NCBI GenBank assembly: GCA_904377845.1
Contig: CAJFGR010000047.1
Location: 1 to 41,989, forward strand
DNA: 41,989 bases
Reading direction: 5' to 3'
Origin: an uncultured Ruminococcus sp.
GTDB lineage: Bacteria; Bacillota; Clostridia; Lachnospirales; Lachnospiraceae
Below the pieces are notes generated by a model. It ran no database searches and had not been told where the DNA came from. It was given only the letters and a program-made list of their open reading frames with translations. Made by a program: the position numbers and the translations under genes. Position 1 is the first letter of the stretch, and every line of letters begins with the position of its first letter. This document shows positions 1 to 9,065 of this stretch, piece after piece.

Positions 1-101
1 CCTTTCCTTTGTCCGCGGATACGTGAGTCGATCATTCCGTATTTAACCACTTTTCAGATGATTTTCTACTCCTGAGCCGATACGAGAAATCGGAATTTAT
101 T

Positions 102-1013
102 TTACAATATATGCTTCTTTTTGAAGATAATGATACATCCGACAATAACCACGATACTCAGCACGACAACAAACGGGAACCCGTCGTCCAGACCCGGCAT
201 ATCCTTAAAGTTCATCCCGTACCATCCGGTGATCAAGGTCAGCGGGAAGAAGATCGTGGATATCACGGTCAGGAACTGCATATTGCTGTTCTGTTTTGCG
301 TCAATCTGCGCCTGATATGAATCTTTTACCTGCTGGGCGTATTCGAGCAGGTGGTTTGTCCGGCTCATGAGCCGGTCCGCCCGGTCAGTCAGAGTACCGA
401 AATATTTCAGGTGCTTCTTTAAGAAAAATCCGTTTTCATTTTCTTCAAGCTCTTTTGTCAAATCCATGATCTCATCGTAATAGCTCCGGAGATTTAACAG
501 TTCGCGCCGCAGGGGCATCAGTTTTGTCTGGAAGTCGGCGGTATGCTCCTGGCTCACATCCTCTTCCATCCGCAGGAGCCTGCGCTCATATGCTACGAGC
601 ATCTCTAAGTCTCTGCTTATAAACTCAGAAATATAATTATAAAGGAAACGCTCCTTCGTCTCTCCCTGATGTGTCTTTTTCCGCTGGATACGGCGGATCA
701 GCCGCTGGGAAAACTCGTCATCATCCACGATCACCACATTACTCCGGTTGACAAAGAAGTACATCCGGTATCTGCTCCCGAGCACATCCAGAAGCTTTGG
801 TATACAGAGCGTTCCTACCACGCAATCCTGCTGATTCTCAAGTCTGCAGAATCCGATCTTTGCCACCTGAATCTCATTTTCATATATGATCCCCGCTTTT
901 GCGAGAACTGCGTCGGCGTGTTTTGAGTCTGTGACAAAAACAGCCGGCGCCTGATCCGTCTCCCACTCTTCCTCCGTCACCGGGAGAAGCTGCTCGCCAA
1001 ATCTGTAAATCAT
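102..1013 (-). CDS. corA: CorA-family magnesium/divalent cation transporter
   Basis: A 303-residue protein with the CorA plan: a long soluble, helix-rich N-terminal domain followed by two C-terminal membrane segments (about 248-264 and 279-297). The signature YGMNF lies at the end of the first segment (GMN at 266-268) and the tail is basic (FKKKHIL). The family forms pentameric inner-membrane channels for Mg2+ or related ions. The start gives MIYRFGEQLL, behind a purine-rich stretch. It follows ppk1 by about 30 nt on the same strand, so the two are probably cotranscribed; linking a polyphosphate enzyme with a cation that complexes polyphosphate is plausible but inferred. Family assignment is firm; the transported ion is not proven. 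Confidence 0.9.
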   Translation of the reverse strand: MIYRFGEQLLPVTEEEWETDQAPAVFVTDSKHADAVLAKAGIIYENEIQVAKIGFCRLENQQDCVVGTLCIPKLLDVLGSRYRMYFFVNRSNVVIVDDDEFSQRLIRRIQRKKTHQGETKERFLYNYISEFISRDLEMLVAYERRLLRMEEDVSQEHTADFQTKLMPLRRELLNLRSYYDEIMDLTKELEENENGFFLKKHLKYFGTLTDRADRLMSRTNHLLEYAQQVKDSYQAQIDAKQNSNMQFLTVISTIFFPLTLITGWYGMNFKDMPGLDDGFPFVVVLSIVVIVGCIIIFKKKHIL

Positions 1014-1046
1014 CCTATCACCTGTTCGTTTTTATTCTTCTCCTTA

Positions 1047-3131
1047 TTACTCTTCGTCCGCGTTGTCCGATGTCTGACCTGCATTTCTCCGGGCTGACTT
1101 ATCATAGGCTTCCTGATAAAGAGCTTCCTGGGAATTGATCGGCTCTCCCTCACATTTTACAAGAGTATAATTTCCCTCTGAATCTTCTTCTCTTGCCTTC
1201 TTATTGTCGCTGAGCATCAGGTCAAAAATGCCCTGAATACGCTCCTTGATCGCCGGAGCGCAGACCGGAGCCGCAACCTCTACACGTTTCACTGTATTTC
1301 TCGTCATAAAGTCAGCAGAGGAGATGTAATATTTCCTTCTTTCGCCGCAGCCGAAGATATAGATTCTGGAATGTTCGAGGAAACGTCCCACAATACTGAT
1401 TATGCGGATATTCTCTGTCTGTCCTTTCACTCCCGGAATCAGGCAGCTGATTCCCCGGATGATCATATCAATAGGAACGCCTGCCTGAGATGCCTCTACA
1501 AGTTTATCGATGATCCTCTTGTCTGTCAGGGAATTCAGTTTCAGTCCGATATAGGCATCCTCGCCATTCTTTTTGTGTTCGATTTCTTCCCCGATCATAT
1601 CGATAATGCGGTTCTGCAGGCATTTCGGCGCTACGAGCAGATGGTCGGATTCTTCCACTGTCTCACCCTTTGTCAGCGCCTGGAACACTCTTGCTGCATC
1701 CATACCGATCTGCTCATCGGCTGTCATCAGCGACAGATCCGTATAGAGTCTCGCCGTCTTTTCGTTGTAGTTTCCGGTTCCGATCTGTGTGATATATTCG
1801 ATTCCGTCTTTTCCTTTCTTCGTGATCAGGCAAAGCTTAGAATGTACTTTGAATCCTTCAAGGCCATAGATGATCTGGCAGCCTGCCTTCTCCAGCATAC
1901 GTGACCAGCGGATATTGTTTTCCTCATCAAAGCGGGCACGAAGTTCCACAAGGACCACAACTTCCTTTCCATTTTCTGCTGCTTCACAGAGCGCCTCAAC
2001 GATCTTGCTCTGTTTTGCCAGGCGGTACAATGTCATCTTAATAGAAATAACATTGTCATCCTCTGCAGCTTCATTGAGCATACGCAGGAACGGACGGATC
2101 GACTCGTATGGGTAGGAAAGCAGTTTGTCTTCTTCTTCGATCTGCTTTAAAATGCTCTCGCCATCGCGGAAGGATGCGGATTTCTGCGGCACTCTCCTCT
2201 CGTAGAATAATTCCGGATTCATGCGGAGATGATCCTGAATCGTAAAGACAAAGGAGAGATCCAGAGGAGCTTCACTGCGGAACACACGCTCCGGTGAAAC
2301 GTCCAGATACCGGCACAGAGATTCCACCACCGAGCCGTCGATCTCACGGGACATATCAAGGCGCACCGGTGAGAGTTTCTTTCTCTCTTTCATCAGGTCC
2401 GCCATAAATTCGCGGTAGTCCAGATCTTCATCATACAGCGCATCTGCATCGATATCCGCATTTCTCACGACACGGATCAGAGACTTGCCGATTACCTTGT
2501 ATCCTTTAAATACTTTTCCAATATAATGGAGCACAATGTTCTCCGAAAGTATATATCTTCCCTTTCCTCCCGGAAGTTCGATCAGACGCTCTATCATGTT
2601 GTTTGTACACGGAATGATACCGATCCTCTCTTTTCCGCTCCTTGTCTGGAGAACAACAACCGCATAGATCTCCTGATTTCTCAGGAACGGGAACGGCTGT
2701 CTCTTACCCACTATGGTCGGAGAACTTAAAGGTACGATCTCATGATTAAAATACTGCTCGAGAAATTTCTTTTCCTCAGGTTTAGCCGTAGTAAAGTCGA
2801 TCAGTGTGATGCCATATTCTGCAACCTTATCCATCAAATTTTTATATGCGGCGTCTTTTCTCTTATTGAGCTTTTTCACCACTTTCAGAATAGCCTTGAT
2901 CTGCTCCTCTGACGTCATGTTTGTCTTATTATCCCTGATCTTTTTGTTGACCAGCATCTGATCCTGAAGAGATCCCACCCTGACTCTGAAAAACTCATCC
3001 AGATTGCTCTGATAGATCGAGACAAAGTTCATGCGCTCACAGAGCGGCACTTCGTTATTCTCCGCCTCTTCCAGCACTCTTTCATTAAATTTCAGCCAGG
3101 ACAGTTCCCTGTTCATATAAATATTTTCCAT
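1047..3131 (-). CDS. ppk1: Polyphosphate kinase 1
   Basis: A 694-residue polyphosphate kinase, close to the roughly 690 residues usual for PPK1; it reversibly polymerises the gamma-phosphate of ATP into polyphosphate. The N-terminal motif MNRELSWLKFNERVLEEA is characteristic. The two phospholipase-D-like C-terminal domains carry the expected histidines: His430 in FKVHSKL (autophosphorylation site by family analogy) and His587 in FLEHSRIYIF. I place the start at 3131 (MENIYMNREL), not at the upstream in-frame ATG at 3155, because AAAGGAGG sits at 3137-3144, inside the longer version. The gene follows the broken HD-hydrolase remnant directly and precedes corA. Confidence 0.95.
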   Translation of the reverse strand: MENIYMNRELSWLKFNERVLEEAENNEVPLCERMNFVSIYQSNLDEFFRVRVGSLQDQMLVNKKIRDNKTNMTSEEQIKAILKVVKKLNKRKDAAYKNLMDKVAEYGITLIDFTTAKPEEKKFLEQYFNHEIVPLSSPTIVGKRQPFPFLRNQEIYAVVVLQTRSGKERIGIIPCTNNMIERLIELPGGKGRYILSENIVLHYIGKVFKGYKVIGKSLIRVVRNADIDADALYDEDLDYREFMADLMKERKKLSPVRLDMSREIDGSVVESLCRYLDVSPERVFRSEAPLDLSFVFTIQDHLRMNPELFYERRVPQKSASFRDGESILKQIEEEDKLLSYPYESIRPFLRMLNEAAEDDNVISIKMTLYRLAKQSKIVEALCEAAENGKEVVVLVELRARFDEENNIRWSRMLEKAGCQIIYGLEGFKVHSKLCLITKKGKDGIEYITQIGTGNYNEKTARLYTDLSLMTADEQIGMDAARVFQALTKGETVEESDHLLVAPKCLQNRIIDMIGEEIEHKKNGEDAYIGLKLNSLTDKRIIDKLVEASQAGVPIDMIIRGISCLIPGVKGQTENIRIISIVGRFLEHSRIYIFGCGERRKYYISSADFMTRNTVKRVEVAAPVCAPAIKERIQGIFDLMLSDNKKAREEDSEGNYTLVKCEGEPINSQEALYQEAYDKSARRNAGQTSDNADEE

Positions 3132-3148
3132 TTTTTCCTCCTTTGTAA

Positions 3149-3771
3149 CTAACACAACTTGTTTCCGTTTGCCATCAGCTTAAATTTGCAGTTCAGCCGT
3201 TCCGCGGCTCTCCTGCACATCATCATGCGCTTCAAAAATATTTCAAAATAATCCATCACCGTACAGATGGAATCATCTAATTCAAGCTCCATTTGTATAA
3301 TACGCTTTTCTTTCTGAATAATCAACTTCGAAGATAACGCTTCCTGTTCTGCACTCTGTTGCGCCGCACATCCGTCTTATCCGCCAGGATCAGCGCCGCA
3401 GACACGCCGTCCACCGCTGCCCCCGTGGCCTCATCGTGATGGCCGATGGCTGTCGTCACGACGAGGATGTCCTTGAGCGGCATATCTGTATCTTTCAGGA
3501 TTTGATATGCGAGGATCGCGCCGCTGTGCGCATGGTCGTGCCGGTTAATGCTGTTGCCTATATCATGCATATACCCGGCGATCTTCGCAAGCTCTGTCTT
3601 ATGCTTGCCATACCCCAGTTCCTTTAGTATCTTTCCCGCGGTTTCAGCAGCCTTTGACGCGTGCTTTTTCGAATGTTCCGTATACCCCAGCTCATTGAGC
3701 GTAGCGTTTCCTTTTTCGATCAGGAGATTAATCTCCTCGTTCATCCTGATCTGCTTGTAATCCATCTTCAT
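3149..3771 (-). pseudogene. HD-domain phosphohydrolase, frameshifted by a small deletion
   Basis: The 5' part reads as a 149-residue HD-domain protein (ATG 3771, stop at 3322) with metal-binding motifs HD at 69-70, HHD at 111-113 and ADKTD near 130. It then stops after RRNRVQNRKRYLRS. Another frame of the same strand continues up to a stop at 3149-3151 and includes LIIQKEKRIIQMELELDD and MDYFEIFLKRMMMCRRAAE, which from memory matches the C-terminal domain of this Firmicutes HD family. The two halves total 623 nt, not a multiple of three and slightly short of the usual 215-220 codons. I infer an out-of-frame deletion of a few tens of bases near 3325-3350. The start overlaps the phoH stop by one base. 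The 149-residue product keeps the HD site but lacks the C-terminal domain. Confidence 0.75.
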
Positions 3772-5144
3772 CACAGTCTCCTCACTGCCTCCATGGCAAG
3801 GGCTGATCTCTCACATTCCTGTGCGGTCATGGTGATCTGCCAGCACAGAGGGCTCCCTTTCATATGTTCAGATGCATAGCTCAGCCCGTTCGTCCGTTCG
3901 TCAAGAAACGGACGGTCGATCTGGTTGGGGTCACCCAGCAGGATGATCTTTGTATCCTTCCCTGCCCGGGTGATGATCCCTTTGATCTGATCCGGCGTTG
4001 TATTCTGAGCCTCATCAATGATCAGATAGGTTTTCACGATGGAGCGTCCCCTTATGTAGTTGAGCGCTTCGGCCTGGATGATGCCCCTGCCGAAAATCTC
4101 GTCGACCTTCCCTTTCAGCTCTTCCTCGTCCTGATACCGCTCCTCTTCACTTGAATCAATGAGCTGCTCCAGATTGTCGATGATGGGGCGCATCAGCGGC
4201 GATATCTTTTCCTGCTCATCTCCCGGGAGGAATCCGATATCATCGTCAAACTGGGCGTTGGGACGGCAGACCAGAATACGCCGGTACTCCCCGGTCGGAT
4301 GATTCAGCAGTTTCTCAAGTCCTACTGCAAGGGAATAAAATGTCTTGCTGGTGCCTGCCATTCCTTTGACAATGACCAGCGGTGCTTTCTCTGCCGGCTG
4401 CATCAGAGCCTCCTGAAGGAAATATTGTCCTGCATTCCTCGGAGAGATACCGTAAGGAGCGCTTTTACGGAACTCAAGCTTGCGGATCACCCCGTTCACT
4501 ACACGTCCGAGCTGTGTCTTTTTCGCCGACTGATCCGCCTTTAAGATGACGAACTGATTTTCCTCCAGCTTCGGTACATAGCTTTCCCCGTCTTCACCGA
4601 GCACATACGTCCGGTCGGTCGGCACACCTTTTTTCTTAAACTCCTTAAATAATTCTTCCGGTACGTACACCTCACTTCTGCCGCTGTACTGATTCTCATG
4701 CTCCAACACCTGATCTGTGGTGAAATCTTCTGCGCAGATTCCCAGGATCTGGGCCTTGATCCGCAGGAGCAGGTCTTTTGTCACAAGGATGACCTGCTCG
4801 TCCCGGGATTCAGATAACCCCACACAGACTCTCAGGATCCTGTTGTCTGCCACTTCATCTGACAGATCTTCCGGGAGCTTTACATTGACAAAATTCTTCT
4901 CCACGCAAAGGGTCCCGCCGCCATCCAGCTTCACTCCTTTCAGCAGGTCTCCTTTCTGACGGAGCTGTTCCAGATAACGGATTACCCTGCGGGCATTGGC
5001 TCCTGTCTCTCCTTCCGCTTTCTTAAAGTGATCCAGCTCCTCCAGTACGACCATGGGCAACACGACAAGATTATCTTCGAAGCTGTCGATCGCATAAGGC
5101 GCCTGCAGAAGAATATTTGTGTCTACTACATAAATCTTTACCAT
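3771..5144 (-). CDS. PIN domain plus PhoH-type ATPase
   Basis: A 457-residue two-domain protein. The N-terminus is a PIN-type nuclease domain (about 1-135) opening MVKIYVVDTNILL, with acidic residues D8 and E35/E36 in expected positions. The C-terminal half is a PhoH P-loop ATPase: Walker A GMAGTSKT at 261-268 and Walker B LIIDEAQN near 375. This architecture (PhoH2-like) is linked to RNA unwinding and cleavage in characterised members; the cellular role here is unknown. The start is set at 5144 because GAGAGGA lies just upstream; a longer TTG-initiated version at 5159 would contain that site. It overlaps the HD-hydrolase start by one base, so the pair was translationally coupled. Confidence 0.88.
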   Translation of the reverse strand: MVKIYVVDTNILLQAPYAIDSFEDNLVVLPMVVLEELDHFKKAEGETGANARRVIRYLEQLRQKGDLLKGVKLDGGGTLCVEKNFVNVKLPEDLSDEVADNRILRVCVGLSESRDEQVILVTKDLLLRIKAQILGICAEDFTTDQVLEHENQYSGRSEVYVPEELFKEFKKKGVPTDRTYVLGEDGESYVPKLEENQFVILKADQSAKKTQLGRVVNGVIRKLEFRKSAPYGISPRNAGQYFLQEALMQPAEKAPLVIVKGMAGTSKTFYSLAVGLEKLLNHPTGEYRRILVCRPNAQFDDDIGFLPGDEQEKISPLMRPIIDNLEQLIDSSEEERYQDEEELKGKVDEIFGRGIIQAEALNYIRGRSIVKTYLIIDEAQNTTPDQIKGIITRAGKDTKIILLGDPNQIDRPFLDERTNGLSYASEHMKGSPLCWQITMTAQECERSALAMEAVRRL

Positions 5145-5241
5145 ACAGTTTCCTCTCAAGTTTCAGTTTTTAATTTTTATATGTAGTCTATTTTATAATA
5201 AAGTCCTGAACGTTGGGATGATAAAAATGTTAAATGTAAGT

Positions 5242-5299
5242 AAAGACACCGGATCTGTGCAGTTTTTGTAATAAAACTACAAAATCCGGTGTCTTTTTT
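5242..5299 (+). terminator. Strong intrinsic terminator pointing right, against both neighbours
   Basis: A perfect 13-bp stem (5242-5254 with 5284-5296) enclosing a second stem (5264-5270 with 5278-5284), followed by a T-rich run on the plus strand (CTTTTTTGATTTTTT). Both flanking genes are on the minus strand, where the sequence after the stem is much less T-rich. It may be bidirectional or serve a rightward or antisense transcript. The rest of 5145-5344 shows no gene. Confidence 0.7.
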
Positions 5300-5344
5300 G
5301 ATTTTTTATCAGTCCTGTCTTTCCTTAGACTCTTTGCTGCACTG

Positions 5345-6213
5345 CTATATCACCGCACGGTGAAGTCTGCTCCCGAGCCGGCTCAGGATCTCATTTGTGA
5401 TAGTTCCGGTTTTCTCTGCCATATTCTCCGCTGTAAGTCTGTATTTTCCCGAGCTTCCGATAAATACCACCTCATCGTCTGGCAGGATTTCCGGCACATC
5501 TGTCACATCCAGCGTAAGCTGATCCATACAGATTCTTCCGGGTAGTTCAGAAGGCCATAACTCCCCTGAATATGACATCTGAATCCCCGGATGCCGTTTT
5601 TGTGCAGATAATCTCTGACCACCCCAAACCTCTGTATCTGTTCCCGTGTATACTTCTCCGCTGCATCCGTGCGCCCATCGGATACACAGAGGTGCGAAAA
5701 CATCCCCGTTACCCTGAGCCCCGGCAGCGCCCATACTTTCTCTATAAGATCCGGCCTGTCATAGGGGATTCCCAAACGGTGCATCCCTGTATCTACGCCG
5801 ATATGCACAGCAATCGTATCACAACTCCCTGCATTTCTCCCACAGTTGATTTTTCCGGCATATGCCGACAGCCTGCCGGCATAGTCAAGATCCACCGCTG
5901 TCTGTGTCAGACTGTAGTGCATAAGCTCCGCAAATCCGTCCGGATGAGTATACCCGAGGATCAGGATCTGTCCGGATATCCCTGCCTGCCGGAGCCGGAT
6001 TCCTTCATCTGCAGATGCCACACAGTAGTCCCGGATCCCTTCATCCTGGAGGATCCGGGACACGAGAATATCCCCATGGCCGTAGGCATTGGCCTTTACC
6101 GCTGGCATAAGGGCGCATCCGGCGCCGGAAAGTCTCTGCAGTTTCTCCGTATTGTGCAGCAGATTTTCTCTACTTATACCGATCCATGCCCTGTCTGTCT
6201 CACGCATTTTCAT
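5345..6213 (-). pseudogene. VanT-like serine/alanine racemase domain with an internal deletion
   Basis: A PLP-dependent alanine-racemase-family gene in two frames. The first frame (start at 6213 or 6207, behind AAAGGAGG) holds the barrel with the PLP lysine in VKANAYGHG (Lys38 from 6207) and runs to GSYGLLNYP before going out of frame and stopping at 5503. The second frame resumes with LPGRICMDQLTLDVTDVPE and ends at 5345. Full-length racemases have about 100 residues between these motifs, including the catalytic tyrosine (GYADG region). That stretch is absent, so the total is 869 nt (about 290 codons) against the usual 370-390. I infer a single out-of-frame deletion of roughly 290-300 nt at about 5536-5546. 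The start overlaps the end of the membrane-domain gene. The product cannot be an active racemase. Confidence 0.85.
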
Positions 6214-7333
6214 GCGCCTCCTTTCGTATCCTGATACGCGTGTAAACCAGATCAATAAGTACCGCAGCAGCAAAAGATGCTACAGAAACAGTTATAAACT
6301 GGACAAGTGCATTTTCCGCAAGAAGCCAATCCAGACCGGCGGCACCCGCGATTCCTCTCAGCATGATCAGCACGCCCGGATGTATGATGTACACGATCAT
6401 CGAGACATCCCGCGTCCACCCCGGCGCATATCCCGGAACAGAAAGCAGCAGCCGGAACAGGAAGTACATGACTGGCGGCAGAAACAGATACATACTGTTG
6501 TGACGCTGCAGATCCAGACTGAAGGTCAGATATCCCTCGATCAGCATCAGGGTAAGAGTTATACACAAACCTGCAATATTCCATCCCGTACTGATATCCC
6601 GCACTGTACTGTTCTTCCGTCCTGTACGGCTGTCTGTCCTCGCTGTACCTGCTGTATTTTCTGTATTTTCTGTCTTTTCTATGCTTGCCTTTCTCTCCCT
6701 GAGCAGCCGTCCCATGAGCAGGAAAATCGGAGCATAGAAAATACCGTTTCGTGTGTAGCTGCTCACAGCAAAAATCACATCATACATATGCTCCAGAGCA
6801 GGAATACGGGCTGCAATCCCGTAGCAACTGTCCCCGCCTGCTCCGATCAGATAAAGCAGTATAGTAATGCCAAAAACTGTTCTCGCGGGGAATTTCTTCA
6901 AAAGCATCATGACCGCGAAACATCCGATGATCACCGCCGGGAAATACCATAGATGGTAAAATGTCCCGTCAAAAATGAGCATCCTGATAAATTCACCGGC
7001 ACTTCCGGGAAGTCCTCCCGAATAAAAATTAATTGGGAGGTAAAGCACAATTGATACTGCATACAAAAACAGTGTCTTCTTTATAAATCGAATCACTTTA
7101 CTGCCCGCATCATTTCCGTTTTTTCTCCATGAGCCAAGTACAAAATATCCGGTCGTCATAAAGAAGAAGGGGACCGCCACTCTTCCGGCACAGTAGGTCA
7201 ACAGAAAATCAAAAGCTTTGCTGATTCCTGAAAATGGAGCTGTGTGGATTCCAATTACCATAACAGCAGCCACGATACGGAAGTAATCAACCCCGGCATA
7301 ATTCACCGTCTGCGCGTGTCCTCTGCCGCTCAT
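6200..7333 (-). CDS. VanT-like membrane acyltransferase-3 domain protein
   Basis: A 377-residue multispanning membrane protein of the acyltransferase-3 family: roughly ten hydrophobic segments, an N-terminal FRIVAAVMVIGIHT motif carrying the conserved histidine, and VAVPFFFMTTGYF. In VanT serine racemases of vanG/vanC/vanE operons such a domain forms the N-terminal half, thought to help supply L-serine, and is fused to a cytoplasmic racemase. Here it ends by itself (KEAHENA) and its stop overlaps the start of a separate racemase gene, so VanT is split in two. A basic, low-complexity loop lies near residues 215-245. ATG 7333 overlaps the vanXY stop, with GAAAGGAAGG just upstream. Position in the vanG order supports the VanT assignment; substrate is unproven. 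Confidence 0.8.
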   Translation of the reverse strand: MSGRGHAQTVNYAGVDYFRIVAAVMVIGIHTAPFSGISKAFDFLLTYCAGRVAVPFFFMTTGYFVLGSWRKNGNDAGSKVIRFIKKTLFLYAVSIVLYLPINFYSGGLPGSAGEFIRMLIFDGTFYHLWYFPAVIIGCFAVMMLLKKFPARTVFGITILLYLIGAGGDSCYGIAARIPALEHMYDVIFAVSSYTRNGIFYAPIFLLMGRLLRERKASIEKTENTENTAGTARTDSRTGRKNSTVRDISTGWNIAGLCITLTLMLIEGYLTFSLDLQRHNSMYLFLPPVMYFLFRLLLSVPGYAPGWTRDVSMIVYIIHPGVLIMLRGIAGAAGLDWLLAENALVQFITVSVASFAAAVLIDLVYTRIRIRKEAHENA

Positions 7334-7980
7334 CTTGCCTTCCTTTCTCCCCTGCAGACGCCGCTTATATTTCCGGCACCGCCTGCATTGCCGCAGAACA
7401 AATATTGTCTTGAATTCGCCTGCATATTTTTCATCCTGCGTTCTATATACTCTTCAAGAGACAGACCCTTCTCTGCGATGACTACGGAATGAGGGGTACC
7501 CACATAACGGAAATGCCACGGTTCTTCACTGATCCCGGTAATCGGTTCTTTTGCCTTCTGATAGCGCTCGATGAACCCGTAATAAGGCGCCAGTTCCCGG
7601 AATTTTCTGCAAATGCCTGTCCGCGGAAATTCCGGACAGATAAAGTCGATGTCGGGTGCATTCAAGGCAAGATCGATAGCAAGTCCGGTCTCGTGTTCGC
7701 TGCACGCGGGAAGAGCCACATATTTTCTTGCAAAGTCGATCCCCCGTTCTGCCACTGTATCTTCCCAGATCTTCTTCTGCTCCTCTCTGGATCGCCAGCC
7801 GCTGACAGGGACAATCTCGTCTTTGCTCCCGATATCCGCCAAGAGCTTTCTCAGCGCTTTTGAAGCTGTCCGCTCCAGTAAGATTCCCGGATATTCATCA
7901 AACGCACATACAAGCTCCGACGGATCAACAGGGTGAAAAAGCGGATGCTCTGCATTTACAAGTACAAGATAATTTTTCAT
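7330..7980 (-). CDS. vanXY: VanXY-type D,D-dipeptidase/D,D-carboxypeptidase
   Basis: A 216-residue zinc peptidase of the VanY/VanXY group without signal peptide or membrane anchor, as in the cytoplasmic bifunctional VanXY enzymes that destroy D-Ala-D-Ala and trim pentapeptides in D-Ser-type vancomycin resistance. The metal site is clear: SxHxxGxAxD at 94-103 (His96, Asp103) and EPWH at 153-156 (Glu153, His156); GWRS near 61-64 carries the family arginine. The start at 7980 (MKNYLVLV) lies 5 nt after the vanG stop; a GTG at 7989 would give three more residues. The gene overlaps the next one (ATGA). The C-terminal tail after YIERRM is glycine- and cysteine-rich and looks unusual. Confidence 0.85.
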   Translation of the reverse strand: MKNYLVLVNAEHPLFHPVDPSELVCAFDEYPGILLERTASKALRKLLADIGSKDEIVPVSGWRSREEQKKIWEDTVAERGIDFARKYVALPACSEHETGLAIDLALNAPDIDFICPEFPRTGICRKFRELAPYYGFIERYQKAKEPITGISEEPWHFRYVGTPHSVVIAEKGLSLEEYIERRMKNMQANSRQYLFCGNAGGAGNISGVCRGERKAR

Positions 7981-7985
7981 TATAT

Positions 7986-9065
7986 TCACACTTCCATCTC
8001 GATCAGACGGCTGATCAGTTCCTGAAAAGAAATTCCCGCGGCTTTCATCATTCCCGGATAACGGCTGTGGGCGGTAAAGCCCGGGATCGTGTTCACTTCA
8101 TTAAAATAAATTTTCCCTTCAGGTGTCAGGAACATGTCTACTCTTGCAAAATCCCTGCACTTTAATGCCCGGTAGATGACTGCCGCCATGTGTCGGATCT
8201 CTTCTGCTTTCTCAAGCGGGATTCTTGCCGGGACATAGATATTGGATGTCTTCAGCGTATATTTCTCCTCGTAATTAAAGAAACCTTCCGACAGCTCGAT
8301 CTCGTCCACTTCTCCAATGGTAAGTTCCCTGTTTCCCAGAACAGCGCATCCCACCTCAAACCCGCGGATCTGCTCTTCCAGGATCACTTCCGAATCATGC
8401 TCAAATGCACTCTCCACAGCGGGGATCAGCTCATTCTCTTTGCAGACTCTCGTAATGCCGAAGGAAGATCCGGCACGGACCGGCTTTACAAACAGCGGAT
8501 ACCCCAGCCTGCGCGCATATTTCTGTATCTCATGCGCATCATACGGTTTCGTTACAGTCACTGTCTCTGCCACCGGAACGCCCGCGGCTGCCGCAATACG
8601 ATGTGAGAGTTCCTTGTCCATCCCCACGGCAGAACTCAGCATTCCGCATCCGATGACCGGAATGCCGGCAAGCTCCAACACACCCTGCACAGTGCCGTCT
8701 TCCCCGTTTTTCCCGTGCAGAATCGGAAATGCCGCATCCAGTGATATAACATGGATTCCATCTGTTCCCTGATAACAGATACCATGGACCGTCTTATCTG
8801 TGGATACCCATACCGGCGTGCATATCTTTTCACTGTACCATCTGTCCTCAGGTATATCATCGATATTTCCATGATACAGATACCACTGCCCGCTCTGACG
8901 GCTGATGCCGATCAGGATCTGTTCATAACGGTCTGTATCCATGTTCTCAATCACAGCATATGCCGACTGGAGGGACACTTCATATTCTGTAGAACATCCG
9001 CCAAACAGTACGGCAATCCTTTTCTTTTTCTCATTTCCAGTTTCTGTTATTCTGATATCATTCAT
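7986..9065 (-). CDS. vanG: D-alanine-D-serine ligase, VanG type
   Basis: A 359-residue ATP-grasp ligase of the Ddl/Van family, which makes the peptidoglycan precursor terminus. The glycine-rich loop AVLFGGCSTEYEVSL is at 18-32, HGKNGEDG at 117-124 and FNEVNTIPG at 331-339. The omega-loop region reads NYEEKYTLKTS (264-274), which from memory resembles VanG/D-Ser ligases rather than VanA/B (D-Lac), so D-Ala-D-Ser is the likely product. The start is placed at 9065 behind AAGGAGAG; the in-frame ATG at 9125 would put that site inside the coding region. It leads an overlapping set with vanXY and a split vanT. A housekeeping Ddl is the alternative, but the neighbours argue against it. Confidence 0.87.
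   Translation of the reverse strand: MNDIRITETGNEKKKRIAVLFGGCSTEYEVSLQSAYAVIENMDTDRYEQILIGISRQSGQWYLYHGNIDDIPEDRWYSEKICTPVWVSTDKTVHGICYQGTDGIHVISLDAAFPILHGKNGEDGTVQGVLELAGIPVIGCGMLSSAVGMDKELSHRIAAAAGVPVAETVTVTKPYDAHEIQKYARRLGYPLFVKPVRAGSSFGITRVCKENELIPAVESAFEHDSEVILEEQIRGFEVGCAVLGNRELTIGEVDEIELSEGFFNYEEKYTLKTSNIYVPARIPLEKAEEIRHMAAVIYRALKCRDFARVDMFLTPEGKIYFNEVNTIPGFTAHSRYPGMMKAAGISFQELISRLIEMEV

Noticed and set aside
1..101. Small hairpin CCGAT/ATCGG downstream of corA
   Set aside because: Only 5 bp and no T run on the minus strand; not enough to call a terminator. I see nothing else in this stretch.
1047..3155. Longer start for ppk1 at 3155
   Set aside because: The ribosome-binding site AAAGGAGG lies between 3155 and the ATG at 3131, so the shorter start is better.
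7986..9065. Housekeeping D-Ala-D-Ala ligase
   Set aside because: The NYEEKYTLKTS segment and the neighbouring VanXY-like and VanT-like genes favour the D-Ser type, although only a phylogeny would settle it.
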